Shown: positions 7,869 to 15,463 of the stretch, piece by piece
Position numbering within the stretch: position 1 is the stretch's first letter
How the letters are laid out: each line of letters opens with the position of its first letter
Assembly (NCBI GenBank): GCA_021812735.1
Contig: JAKAMV010000032.1
Location: 1-27,331, forward strand
DNA length: 27,331 nucleotides
Direction of reading: 5' to 3'
Source: Chloroflexota bacterium
GTDB taxonomy: Bacteria; Chloroflexota; Limnocylindria; Limnocylindrales; CSP1-4
Made by a program: the position numbers and the translations under genes
The notes under the pieces: model-generated
What the model saw: only the letters and a program-made list of their open reading frames with translations
The model's database searches: none
What the model was told of the DNA's origin: nothing

Positions 7869-8576
7869 TTGGTCGAGAAGGTGAAGGTCCGCATCGACGG
7901 CGAGGTGATCGCGGCCACGGCAGGCCAGACCATCCTCGAGGTCGCGCGCGCCAACAGCAAGTACATCCCCGCCCTGTGCTACATGGAAGGCCTCAGCGCC
8001 ACCGGCGCGTGCCGGCTGTGCGTGGTCGAGGTGTCGGGCGTGGCCAAGCTGGTCCCCGCCTGCACCACGCCCGTCGCCGAGGGGCAGTCGGTTGTGACCT
8101 CCACGCCGCAGATCGAGTCGTATCGCAAGATCGCGCTCGAGCTGCTGTTCGCCGAGCGCAACCACGTGTGCGCCGTGTGCGTGTCCTCCGGGCACTGCGA
8201 GCTCCAGGCCTTGGCCCAGGAGCACGGCGTCACGCACGTCCGCTACCCGTACAGCTGCCCGCGCCTGCCGGTGGACACGACCCACCCGCGGTACGTCCTG
8301 GATCACAACCGCTGCATCCTGTGCGGCCGCTGCGTGCGCACCTGCGCCGAGATCGAGGGCGCCCACGTGTGGGACGTCGCCGGGCGAGGGATCGGGTCCC
8401 ATCTCGTGTCCGAGCTCCAGCGCCCCTGGGGCGAGGCCACCACCTGCACGAGCTGCGGCAAGTGCGTCCAGGCCTGCCCCACCGGCGCCATGGCCGAGAA
8501 GGGCTGGGCCGTGGAGGAGATGACCAAGCACAAGACCGTGGTCAGCCGTCTGACCTCGATGCGCGAGGGATCGTGA
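7869..8576 (+). CDS. hoxU: Hydrogenase diaphorase subunit HoxU (NuoG-N-terminal-like)
   Basis: A 235-residue iron-sulfur protein, the usual HoxU length. It starts with a ferredoxin-type [2Fe-2S] domain (CX10CX2C in CYMEGLSATGACRLC, last ligand in PACTTP). A His/Cys-ligated [4Fe-4S] site follows in NHVCAVCVSSGHCELQ, then two bacterial-ferredoxin [4Fe-4S] motifs, CILCGRCVRTC and CTSCGKCVQACP. It wires the hydrogenase dimer HoxYH to the flavin subunit. The start is TTG at 7869 with AGGAG (7858-7862) overlapping the hoxF stop. Its stop overlaps the hoxY start by one base. Confidence 0.93.
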   Translation: MVEKVKVRIDGEVIAATAGQTILEVARANSKYIPALCYMEGLSATGACRLCVVEVSGVAKLVPACTTPVAEGQSVVTSTPQIESYRKIALELLFAERNHVCAVCVSSGHCELQALAQEHGVTHVRYPYSCPRLPVDTTHPRYVLDHNRCILCGRCVRTCAEIEGAHVWDVAGRGIGSHLVSELQRPWGEATTCTSCGKCVQACPTGAMAEKGWAVEEMTKHKTVVSRLTSMREGS

Positions 8577-9106
8577 TGGACAAGGTCAAGATCGGCACCT
8601 GCTGGCTCGACGGCTGCTCGGGCTGCCACATGTCGCTGCTGGACGTGGACGAGTCGATCGTGACGATCCTGCGCAAGGCCGACATCGTGTACGGGCCGCT
8701 CGTGGACGCCCAGGAGTGGCCCGAGGGCACGGACGTCGCGATCATCGAGGGCGCCGTCAGCAGCCAGGACGACCGCGAGCTGGTGCAGACCGCGCGGGCC
8801 CGGAGCAAGTACCTGATCGCGCTGGGTGACTGCGCCGTCACCGGCAACGTCCCGTCGATGCGCAACGGCATCGCCGTGCGCAAGCTCCTCGAGCGGGTCT
8901 ACGTGGAGGGGGCCGACGTGTCCGCCGGCATCCCGACCGACGGCGTGCCGCCGCTCCTCCGCCAGGCGGAGCCGCTCCGCCAGACGGTCAAGGTGGACCT
9001 CCACGTCCCGGGCTGCCCGCCGCGGCCCAACGCCATCCTGATGGTCCTCTCCGAGCTCCTCGAGGGCCGCGAGCCGGACCTCGGCTCCAAGCTCCGGTTC
9101 GGGTAG
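8576..9106 (+). CDS. hoxY: [NiFe]-hydrogenase small subunit HoxY
   Basis: A 176-residue small subunit that holds the [4Fe-4S] cluster proximal to the Ni-Fe site and passes electrons from HoxH to HoxU. The ligand pattern is DGCSGCHMS at the N terminus, GDCAVTGNVP in the middle and PGCPPRPN near the C terminus, as in group 3 small subunits. There is no Tat signal peptide, so the enzyme is cytoplasmic. ATG 8576 shares one base with the hoxU stop; a GTG one codon earlier is an alternative. hoxH follows after seven bases. Confidence 0.93.
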   Translation: MDKVKIGTCWLDGCSGCHMSLLDVDESIVTILRKADIVYGPLVDAQEWPEGTDVAIIEGAVSSQDDRELVQTARARSKYLIALGDCAVTGNVPSMRNGIAVRKLLERVYVEGADVSAGIPTDGVPPLLRQAEPLRQTVKVDLHVPGCPPRPNAILMVLSELLEGREPDLGSKLRFG

Positions 9107-9113
9107 GCAGGCG

Positions 9114-10580
9114 ATGACGACCAAGACGACCCCCAAGCCCCAGGCGGAGGCATCGGCCGCCCGCAAGCTCACCATCCACCCCGTGTCCCGCATCGAGGGA
9201 CACGCCAAGATCACGATCCGGCTCGACGAGCAGGGCCAGGTCGCCGACACCCAGTTCCACGTCACCCAGGTCCGCGGCTTCGAGAAGTTCGTCGAGGGCC
9301 GGCCCTACTACGAGATGCCGTCCATCACCGCGCGGATCTGCGGCATCTGCCCGGTCAGCCACCTGCTGGCCAGCTCCAAGGCCTGTGACTCGATCATGGC
9401 GGTGCGGATCCCGCCCGCAGCCGCGAAGGCCCGCGAGCTGCTCCACATGGCGCAGTTCGTCCAGAGCCACGCGCTCTCGTTCTTCCACCTGTCCGCGCCC
9501 GACCTCCTGCTGGGCATGGACTACGACCCCGCCAAGCGCAACGTCGCCGGCCTGCTCGAGGAGCATCCGGACGCGCTGCGGGACGGCATCGCCCTGCGCA
9601 AGTTCGGCCAGACCCTCATCGAGCGGCTGGGCAAGGAGCGCATCCACCCGTCGTGGACCGTGCCGGGCGGCGTGAACAACCCGATCGACCCGTCGGTCCG
9701 CGACAAGACCCTCGCCGAGCTGCCCAGCGCGGTGGCCATCGTCGAGCGGACCCTCGCCATGTGGAAGGCTGCCGTGGAGGGATTCCCGGCCGAGGTCGAG
9801 TCCTTCTCGAACTTCCCCACCATGTACTGCGGCAACGTGGGCCCCGACGGCTCGCTGCGCCTGTACGACGGCAACCTGCGGTTCGTCGGCCCGGACGGCG
9901 CGATCGTCGCCGACCAGGTGGCCGCCACGGACTACGCGACGTACGTCGCCGAGGCGACGCTCCCCCACTCGTATCTCAAGGCGCCGTACTTCCGGCCCGT
10001 CGGCTTCCCCGGCGGCGTCTACCGCGTCGGGCCGCTGGCGCGGCTGAACGTTGCCGACCGGACCGGCACGCCCCTCGCCGACGCGGAGCTGGCCGAGTAC
10101 CGCCAGCGCTACGGGCGCATCGTCCAGAGCGGGTTCCACTACCACTACGCCCGCCTGATCGAGGCGCTCCACGGTCTCGAGCGGATCGGCGAGCTGCTCG
10201 ACGACCCAGAGATCCTGGGCACCAGGGTCCGCGCCCACGCCGGCGTGAACAACAACGAGGGCATCGGGGTCATCGAGGCACCGCGCGGGACCCTGATCCA
10301 CCACTACAAGGTGGACGACAACGGCGCGATGACCTGGGCCAACCTGATCGTCGCGACCGGCCACAACAACCTCGCCATCGGGCGGGGCGTGGAGCAGGTC
10401 GCCAAGCGGTTCGTCCACGGCTCGAAGATCGAGGAGGGCGCGCTCAACCGCGTGTCCGCCCTGGTTCGCGCCTACGACCCGTGCCTCTCGTGCTCCACCC
10501 ACGTCCTCGGCCAGGCCGCCGTCGTGCTCCAGCTGGAGGGACCCGACGGCGAGATCCTCGACGAGATCGGGACCGTGTAG
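9114..10580 (+). CDS. hoxH: [NiFe]-hydrogenase large subunit HoxH, group 3d-like
   Basis: A 488-residue catalytic subunit that binds the Ni-Fe(CN)2CO site and interconverts H2 with protons and electrons. The L1 motif RICGICPVSH (C76, C79) and the L2 motif DPCLSCSTH (C457, C460) supply all four metal ligands. Segments such as QSHALSFFHLS, PRGTLFHHYK-like APRGTLIHHYK and ATGHNNLAIG match cyanobacterial HoxH as I recall it, which places it in group 3d. After H463 there are 25 more residues, the expected tail removed by a HycI/HoxW-type protease after nickel insertion. The N-terminal ~17 residues, rich in Thr, Lys and Ala, are extra. No hyp genes or endopeptidase gene lie in the window, so maturation factors must be encoded elsewhere. 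It is the last gene of the operon. Confidence 0.95.
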   Translation: MTTKTTPKPQAEASAARKLTIHPVSRIEGHAKITIRLDEQGQVADTQFHVTQVRGFEKFVEGRPYYEMPSITARICGICPVSHLLASSKACDSIMAVRIPPAAAKARELLHMAQFVQSHALSFFHLSAPDLLLGMDYDPAKRNVAGLLEEHPDALRDGIALRKFGQTLIERLGKERIHPSWTVPGGVNNPIDPSVRDKTLAELPSAVAIVERTLAMWKAAVEGFPAEVESFSNFPTMYCGNVGPDGSLRLYDGNLRFVGPDGAIVADQVAATDYATYVAEATLPHSYLKAPYFRPVGFPGGVYRVGPLARLNVADRTGTPLADAELAEYRQRYGRIVQSGFHYHYARLIEALHGLERIGELLDDPEILGTRVRAHAGVNNNEGIGVIEAPRGTLIHHYKVDDNGAMTWANLIVATGHNNLAIGRGVEQVAKRFVHGSKIEEGALNRVSALVRAYDPCLSCSTHVLGQAAVVLQLEGPDGEILDEIGTV

Positions 10581-10609
10581 CCCGCTTCCCCGGCCCGCCC
10601 GTCCGCGAC

Positions 10610-10633
10610 GGGACCCGGCTGCGCCGGGGTCCC
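10610..10633 (+). terminator. Likely terminator of the hydrogenase operon
   Basis: GGGACCCGGC and GCCGGGGTCCC form a strong stem with one bulged base, 30 nt after the hoxH stop. There is no T-run, which is common in GC-rich genomes, so termination is inferred from stem strength and place. Confidence 0.45.
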
Positions 10634-10744
10634 TGCGATTCGGGGCACGGCGCCGGTCCCCGGGGTCGGGGCAACCCAGTCGCGGCACCGGGCGGGTGAA
10701 CGGACGGCTCCCCCGCCCGGCGATCCGCACGGTGCTGCGTCAGA

Positions 10745-10760
10745 GGGGGGCGAGCCCCCC
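10745..10760. terminator. Small G/C hairpin between convergent genes
   Basis: Six G, loop CGAG and six C form a perfect short stem that reads equally on both strands. It lies between the convergent hoxH and MFS genes and may act as a bidirectional terminator. No T-tract follows. Confidence 0.3.
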
Positions 10761-10814
10761 GGGCCCGTCGATTGCGCCGCCCTGTGCCGCGGTCTGGCGG
10801 TTGGACCGCCCGTT

Positions 10815-10934
10815 GAGCCGCTCCGTGCCTCCTGCGCGGCGAGCCGTGCCTCCTGAGCCGCTCCGTGCGGCCTGTGCGGCGCGACGCGCATCCTGAGCCG
10901 CTCCGTGCGGCCTGCGCGGCGCGACGCGCATCCT
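10815..10934. repeat. Three tandem 40-bp repeats
   Basis: Units at 10815-10854, 10855-10894 and 10895-10934 all begin GAGCCGCTCCGTGC and end in TCCT. Units 2 and 3 differ at one base (T10875 against C10915); unit 1 differs from unit 3 at six positions. There are no spacers, so this is a minisatellite-like array, not CRISPR. Confidence 0.85.
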
Positions 10935-11036
10935 GAGCGGCGCGAGCGGGCTCGCGATCCGCATCGGCCGGTTCGCCACGGCGTGCCGCCGCCGCCCGCG
11001 CAGGGCACCCCAGCCGCGGAACCCGGGAACGGCGAG

Positions 11037-12185
11037 TCAGGCCGCCAGGACCTCGACGACGTTCGGGGCGGACGCCGGCTGGCGCAGGCCAAGCGCCAGC
11101 GCGAACGCGCCAGCGAGGATCGCCACCACGATGAGCCAGGCGGCCACGATCCCGGCCAACCCGGCCACCAGGCCGAGCGCGAGCGGCGCCGCGAGGATCG
11201 CGGCGCCGGAGGCGAGCGTCAGGCGGGCGCTGGCGTGGATCGGCGCGTGCGGCGCATGGGCCAGGGCCAGGCTGACGCCGATCGGGTAGATGGGCGACAT
11301 GCCGAGACCGCCCAGGACCAGGCCGAGCCCGGCGACCCACGGCTGGGGCGCTGCCCACGCGAGGACCGCGCCGACCGCCGTGACCGCCGCTCCGGCTCGC
11401 AGCACCAGAAGCTGCCGGGCCACGTCCACGCGGACGATCGAGGCGAGGAGCCGCCCGACGACCATGCCCAGCACGAAGAGTGACGCGAGCCCCGTCGCGG
11501 CCTCGGTGGAGATGCCGGTCCGGCTGGCGACCACCTGGGCCCCCCACACCACGTACGAGAACTCGGCGCTGATGCACAGGGCGAGGAACAGCCACGCGAG
11601 CCAGTAGGCGCGCGGGAGCGGGGGCTCGGCCCGGCCCCTCTCGGCGGGAGCGTCCCGGGCGGGCGAGCCCGGCGTCGCGAAGGCGAGCACCAGCAGGAGC
11701 GGCACTGGCGTCAGCACGCCGTACCACCAGCCGATGCTCGAGGCCGCGGCGGAGAGCACCAGCGGCCCGACCAGCCCCCCGACGACGGACCACAGGTTGG
11801 CGCGCGTGAGGAGCAGCGCGCCGGACGCGCCCTGGCCGAGGGCGCCGTTGACGTGGACGAGCCGGCCACCGAGCGACGCGCCGAACACGAACCCGCCCGC
11901 GATGGTCACCAGGACGTTCACGGGAGCCGCGAGCAGTGCCCCCGAGAGCGCGAAGCCGACGACCCAGTAGCGGATCGTCCGGTCGGCGCCGTAGCGCGCG
12001 TTGATGCCCCGCGCCAGCGTGCCGCCCAGCAGCATGCCCACGGCCATCGGCGCGTTCGGCATCTGGGCGAGCCACGGCGCCACGTGGAGCGAGGTCTGGA
12101 CGTGCGGCGTGATGAACCCGACCGCGTACACGATGAAGCCCTCGGCGGCCATCACGAGATAGGCCGTCCAGATCAGACGGCGCAT
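11037..12185 (-). CDS. MFS transporter
   Basis: A 382-residue protein made almost entirely of hydrophobic segments, about twelve, as in the major facilitator superfamily. The N-terminal half begins MRRLIWTAYLVMAAEGFIVYAVGF and has a short charged loop RGINARYGADRTIR between helices 2 and 3, the place of the MFS signature. A hydrophilic central loop rich in Pro, Arg and Glu (SPARDAPAERGRAEPP) divides the two six-helix halves. The ATG at 12185 is used because the open frame upstream is hydrophilic and antisense to the next gene. It is divergent from a second MFS gene and convergent with hoxH. The substrate cannot be deduced. Confidence 0.8.
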   Translation of the reverse strand: MRRLIWTAYLVMAAEGFIVYAVGFITPHVQTSLHVAPWLAQMPNAPMAVGMLLGGTLARGINARYGADRTIRYWVVGFALSGALLAAPVNVLVTIAGGFVFGASLGGRLVHVNGALGQGASGALLLTRANLWSVVGGLVGPLVLSAAASSIGWWYGVLTPVPLLLVLAFATPGSPARDAPAERGRAEPPLPRAYWLAWLFLALCISAEFSYVVWGAQVVASRTGISTEAATGLASLFVLGMVVGRLLASIVRVDVARQLLVLRAGAAVTAVGAVLAWAAPQPWVAGLGLVLGGLGMSPIYPIGVSLALAHAPHAPIHASARLTLASGAAILAAPLALGLVAGLAGIVAAWLIVVAILAGAFALALGLRQPASAPNVVEVLAA

Positions 12186-12356
12186 GCCGCGACAGTCTCC
12201 TAGAAGGGTCGGGCACCCGACGCCCCGGCGAGGGGGACGGCGCGCTGCCCCTGTCGCCCGGCAGACGGCCGGCGGGCAGCGGCCCCGGCATCCGCTCGCC
12301 CGGAGGCTCCGGCGCACCCCCAGCGCCGGGGCGCGGCATCCGGCATTGTGGTGGCG

Positions 12357-13556
12357 ATGCAGCGCGATCCCGCCTCCACCCTCGATCCGGTCACGTTCCG
12401 CGCCCTCGCCCTGATGCTCATGCGCGGGCTGGTCAACGGGACGGTGGCGCCCTATGGCACCGTGCTGCTCCTGGAGGCGGGCGTGACCCCCGAGCTGCTC
12501 GGGCCGCTCGCCGCCCTCGGGGCCATCGTCACGCTGCTCGCCGCGCCAACGTGGGGACGTCTCGGAGATCGTCACGGCCGGCGGCGGATGCTCGCGATGA
12601 CGTACGTGGCCGCGATCCCCGTGGCGGCCCTGCACGCGACCGGCATCGCCGCGGCCGTCGCGGTGGCGTACCTCCTCTGGGCCGCCATCTCGTCCGCGTT
12701 CATCCCGCTCGCGGACTCGCTGATCCTCGCCCGGCTGCGGGGCGACCGTGCCCGGTTCTCCCGCATCCGGGTGGGCGCCTCGGCCGCCTACATGGTCGCC
12801 GTGGTCCTGATCGGCGCCCTGGTCTCCTCCACCGCGCTCGGCTGGGCGGCGCCCGGCGTCGTCGGCGCGATCTGCAGCGGCCTCACCGCGGCGCTGGTGG
12901 TGGCCCGGCTGCGGGGCGAGCTCCTCACTGGGACGGGCATCGCGGTCCGCGGCAGCACCGGCATCGTCAGGGGCATCCTCGCCGGGGTCCGGCGCAACCG
13001 CTGGTTCCTGGTCGGGCTCGCCGTCGTCTTCTGCGGCTCCAACGCCCCGACGATCTTCACCGGGCCGCGCGTCGCCGAGATCGGCGGCGACGGCTGGCAG
13101 ATCGGCCTCGCGATCGCCGCCGGGACGCTCGCCGAGCTGCCGGCGTTCCTGACGCTGCCCGCCCTGCTCCGCCTGTTCGGCGGGCGGAGGGTGTTCCTGA
13201 CCGGCGGGGTGCTGCTCGGCGTGGCGGGTCTGACCTCGGCGCTCGCGCCCACCCCGGAGCTGCTGATCGGCGCCCGGCTGCTGTTCGGCTTTGGCTACGC
13301 GTGGGTGGTGCTGCCGTCGCTGGCGGCGATCTCCGCGGCGGCCTCGCCCGACGAGCACGCGGCGTCGGCGGCGCTCCACTTCGCGACCCAGGCAGGGGGG
13401 TCGCTGCTCGTGGCGGTGGCGGGGCTCCCCCTGATCGCGGCGACCGGGTCGGTGGCCGCCGTGCTGGCCGCGGCGGCGATCGCGGCGCCGATCGGCGGGG
13501 TCATCGCCGTGCGGGCGTGGCCGAGCGTGCCTGCACGGGCCGGGGCGACGGCATGA
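12357..13556 (+). CDS. MFS transporter overlapping cobQ
   Basis: About 399 residues and twelve predicted membrane segments. The signature loop after helix 2 reads WGRLGDRHGRRRML, a good match to the MFS motif GxLaDrxGrkxxl. A positively charged central loop (VRRNRW) links the halves. GTG 12348, GTG 12351 and ATG 12357 are all in frame and close together; none has a clear ribosome site, and the ATG is preferred. Its stop codon overlaps the cobQ start as ATGA, so the two are translated together. This makes a role linked to corrinoids or their precursors possible, but sequence alone does not show it; it could also be an unrelated efflux pump. Confidence 0.8.
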   Translation: MQRDPASTLDPVTFRALALMLMRGLVNGTVAPYGTVLLLEAGVTPELLGPLAALGAIVTLLAAPTWGRLGDRHGRRRMLAMTYVAAIPVAALHATGIAAAVAVAYLLWAAISSAFIPLADSLILARLRGDRARFSRIRVGASAAYMVAVVLIGALVSSTALGWAAPGVVGAICSGLTAALVVARLRGELLTGTGIAVRGSTGIVRGILAGVRRNRWFLVGLAVVFCGSNAPTIFTGPRVAEIGGDGWQIGLAIAAGTLAELPAFLTLPALLRLFGGRRVFLTGGVLLGVAGLTSALAPTPELLIGARLLFGFGYAWVVLPSLAAISAAASPDEHAASAALHFATQAGGSLLVAVAGLPLIAATGSVAAVLAAAAIAAPIGGVIAVRAWPSVPARAGATA

Positions 13557-14950
13557 ACCGCCGTCGACCGATCATGGTCCAGGGCTGCACCAGCGATGCC
13601 GGCAAGAGCTTCCTCGTGGCGGCCCTGTGCCGGATCCACGCCAGCCGCGGCCGGCGCGTGGCGCCGTTCAAGGCCCAGAACATGAGCAACAACGCCGCCG
13701 TCACGCCCGACGGCCTGGAGATCGGCCGGGCGCAGTACCTCCAGGCGCTGGCGGCCCGCGTTGCCCCCGAGGCGCGCCACAACCCGATCCTGCTCAAGCC
13801 GTCCGCCGACACGTTCAGCCAGGTGGTCCTGATGGGCCGCTACGACCCCGCCCTCACGGCCCTGCCCTGGGTCGGCCGCTCGGAGCTCATGTGGCCGACG
13901 GTCCGCGAGGCGCTGCACTCGCTGCTTGACGAGCACGACCTCGTGGTCATCGAAGGGGCCGGCTCGCCGGCCGAGGTCAACCTGCGCGCCTCGGACATCG
14001 TCAACATGCGCGTCGCGCTGGAGTGCGGCGCCGACGTCTACCTCGTGGCCGATATCGACCGCGGAGGGGCGTTCGCACACCTGCTGGGCACGTGGATGTG
14101 CCTTGCGCCCGACGAGCGGGCGCTCGTCCGCGGCTTCGTGCTCAACAAGTTCCGCGGCGACCCGGCCCTGCTGGGGAACGCGATGGACTGGCTCCGGGAT
14201 CAGACCGGCGTCCCGACTGTGGGGATCGTGCCCATGGTCCGCCACCACCTGCCCGAGGAGGACGCGTTCCACCACGCGGCGGCTCCCGTGCCGGGCGACA
14301 CGAACCTCGCGCTGGTGCTCTACCCGTACGCCAGCAACCTCGACGAGTTCGACCCGCTGCTCCACGAGCCGGGGGTGACCGTCGTTCCGATCCGCGAGCC
14401 CCGCCCGCTCGACGGGTTCGCGGCAGTCCTGCTGCCCGGGTCGAAGAACACGGCGGAGAGCCTGCGGCACCTCCGCGCAACCGGCCTTGACGGGCACCTC
14501 GAGCGTGCCGCGGCGGCGGGCGTCCCGATCGTTGGCGTGTGCGGCGGGCTGCAGGTGCTGGGGCACCGCGTGCTCGACCCGTTTGGGCTCGAGGGCGGCG
14601 ACATGGACGGCCTGGGGCTGCTGGACCTCGAGACGACGCTCGATCCGGCCAAGACCACGCGCCAGACGGAGGTTGCATGGCGCGGCGAGCGCCTCCGCGG
14701 GTATGAGATCCACCACGGGCGGACGTTGGCAGGCCCGGCGGCCCGGGAGCACCTCTCCGACGGGCTGGGCTGGGAGCAGGGCTCGGTGCGGGGCGTATAC
14801 GTCCACGGCCTGTTCGAGAACACGGCCTATCGGCAGGCGTTCCTCGAGGGGCTCGGCTGGAGGGGCGTGGCGCGTGACTGGCGTGCCCACCTGGAGGCCG
14901 AGCTGGACCGCATCGCCGCGGTGGTGGAGGCGGCCTGGCCGCAGGAATGA
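13553..14950 (+). CDS. cobQ: Cobyric acid synthase
   Basis: A 465-residue ATP-dependent amidotransferase that amidates side chains b, d, e and g of adenosylcobyrinic acid diamide, a late step of the cobalamin pathway. The N-terminal domain has the P-loop variant GCTSDAGKSFL, then KAQNMSNNA and VIEGAGSPAEVNL, all CobQ hallmarks. The C-terminal class I glutaminase domain has PIVGVCGGLQVLG with the nucleophilic Cys and GVYVHGLFEN with the catalytic His; EIHHGRT also fits the family. The ATG overlaps the preceding MFS stop by four bases. No other cobalamin biosynthesis gene and no B12 riboswitch is seen nearby, so the rest of the pathway or a salvage route must lie elsewhere. Confidence 0.95.
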   Translation: MNRRRPIMVQGCTSDAGKSFLVAALCRIHASRGRRVAPFKAQNMSNNAAVTPDGLEIGRAQYLQALAARVAPEARHNPILLKPSADTFSQVVLMGRYDPALTALPWVGRSELMWPTVREALHSLLDEHDLVVIEGAGSPAEVNLRASDIVNMRVALECGADVYLVADIDRGGAFAHLLGTWMCLAPDERALVRGFVLNKFRGDPALLGNAMDWLRDQTGVPTVGIVPMVRHHLPEEDAFHHAAAPVPGDTNLALVLYPYASNLDEFDPLLHEPGVTVVPIREPRPLDGFAAVLLPGSKNTAESLRHLRATGLDGHLERAAAAGVPIVGVCGGLQVLGHRVLDPFGLEGGDMDGLGLLDLETTLDPAKTTRQTEVAWRGERLRGYEIHHGRTLAGPAAREHLSDGLGWEQGSVRGVYVHGLFENTAYRQAFLEGLGWRGVARDWRAHLEAELDRIAAVVEAAWPQE

Positions 14951-14993
14951 CCGCCCGGGGACCGTCCACGCGGCGGCGGCGTATGCTCGTTCC

Positions 14994-15368
14994 ATGAGCG
15001 TCACTCGCGTCGGGCTGTTCTCCATCCCCGTCACGGACCAGGGCCGCGCGCGCGATTTCTATGTCAACGCCCTGGGCATGGAGCTCGTGCGGGAGATGCC
15101 CATGGGCCCCGGCCAGCGCTGGGTGCAGGTCCGACCCGCGGGCGCGGAGACCTCGATCACGCTGGTCACCTGGTTCGACTCGATGCCGGCTGGCTCCGTG
15201 ACCGGTGTCGTCCTCGAGACCGACGACCTGGACGCGGAGATCGCACGGCTGCGGAGGCTCGGCGTGGACATGGACAGCCCCGTGCGCAACCAGGCGTGGG
15301 GCAGCTCGGTGGTGGTCCGCGACCCGGACGGCAACCGCCTGGTGATCCAGAACACGACCGCGACCTGA
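14994..15368 (+). CDS. VOC-family (glyoxalase/bleomycin-resistance-like) protein
   Basis: A 124-residue single VOC unit made of two beta-alpha-beta-beta-beta modules. The first begins VGLFSIPVTDQGRARDFYVNALG and the second contains VTGVVLETDDLDAEIARLRRLGV and VVVRDPDGNRLVIQ, the standard end of the fold. Such proteins bind a metal and act on lactoylglutathione, phenolics, antibiotics or other small molecules; the particular reaction is not readable from sequence. It starts at ATG 14994, 43 bp after cobQ. The stop lies in the first copy of an 11-bp repeat. Confidence 0.85.
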   Translation: MSVTRVGLFSIPVTDQGRARDFYVNALGMELVREMPMGPGQRWVQVRPAGAETSITLVTWFDSMPAGSVTGVVLETDDLDAEIARLRRLGVDMDSPVRNQAWGSSVVVRDPDGNRLVIQNTTAT

Positions 15369-15392
15369 CCGCGACCTGACCACGACCTGACC
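15361..15392. repeat. 11-bp tandem repeat with stop codons in three frames
   Basis: CGACCTGACC plus one base is repeated at 15361, 15372 and 15383, followed by a partial copy. Because the period is 11, the TGA in each unit falls in a different reading frame (15366, 15377, 15388). The first one is the stop of the VOC gene. Confidence 0.7.
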
Positions 15393-15463
15393 ACGACCGC
15401 GGCCAGACCGCGACCCCGTCGCACCGCCGCACCATCCTGCCCAAGCCCGCGAGGAGACCCGCG

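Larger units (their letters stand above)
10581..11036. other. 456-bp gene-free spacer after hoxH
   Basis: No credible gene on either strand; open frames here are products of GC bias and of the repeat. It contains a probable terminator (10610-10633), a second small hairpin GGGGGG-cgag-CCCCCC (10745-10760) and three 40-bp tandem repeats (10815-10934). It separates the hydrogenase operon from a convergent MFS gene. Confidence 0.6.

Noticed and set aside
4395..8531. A 1,378-codon open frame antisense to hoxE-hoxU
   Set aside because: It is the mirror of highly conserved hox genes in GC-rich DNA, where stop codons are rare on the opposite strand. The translation is low-complexity Arg/Ala/Gly/His-rich and matches no family.
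10815..10934. CRISPR array
   Set aside because: Units are directly adjacent, with no spacers, and no cas gene is present.
10740..10979. Minus-strand open frame over the 40-bp repeats
   Set aside because: The product would be an Arg/Ala-rich repeat with no start signal; it arises because the repeat has no stops in that frame.
12186..12347. Cobalamin riboswitch before the MFS-cobQ pair
   Set aside because: No B12-box-like GCCACTG and no room for the full fold in the 162-bp divergent gap; only short GC palindromes such as GTCGGG-ca-CCCGAC are present.
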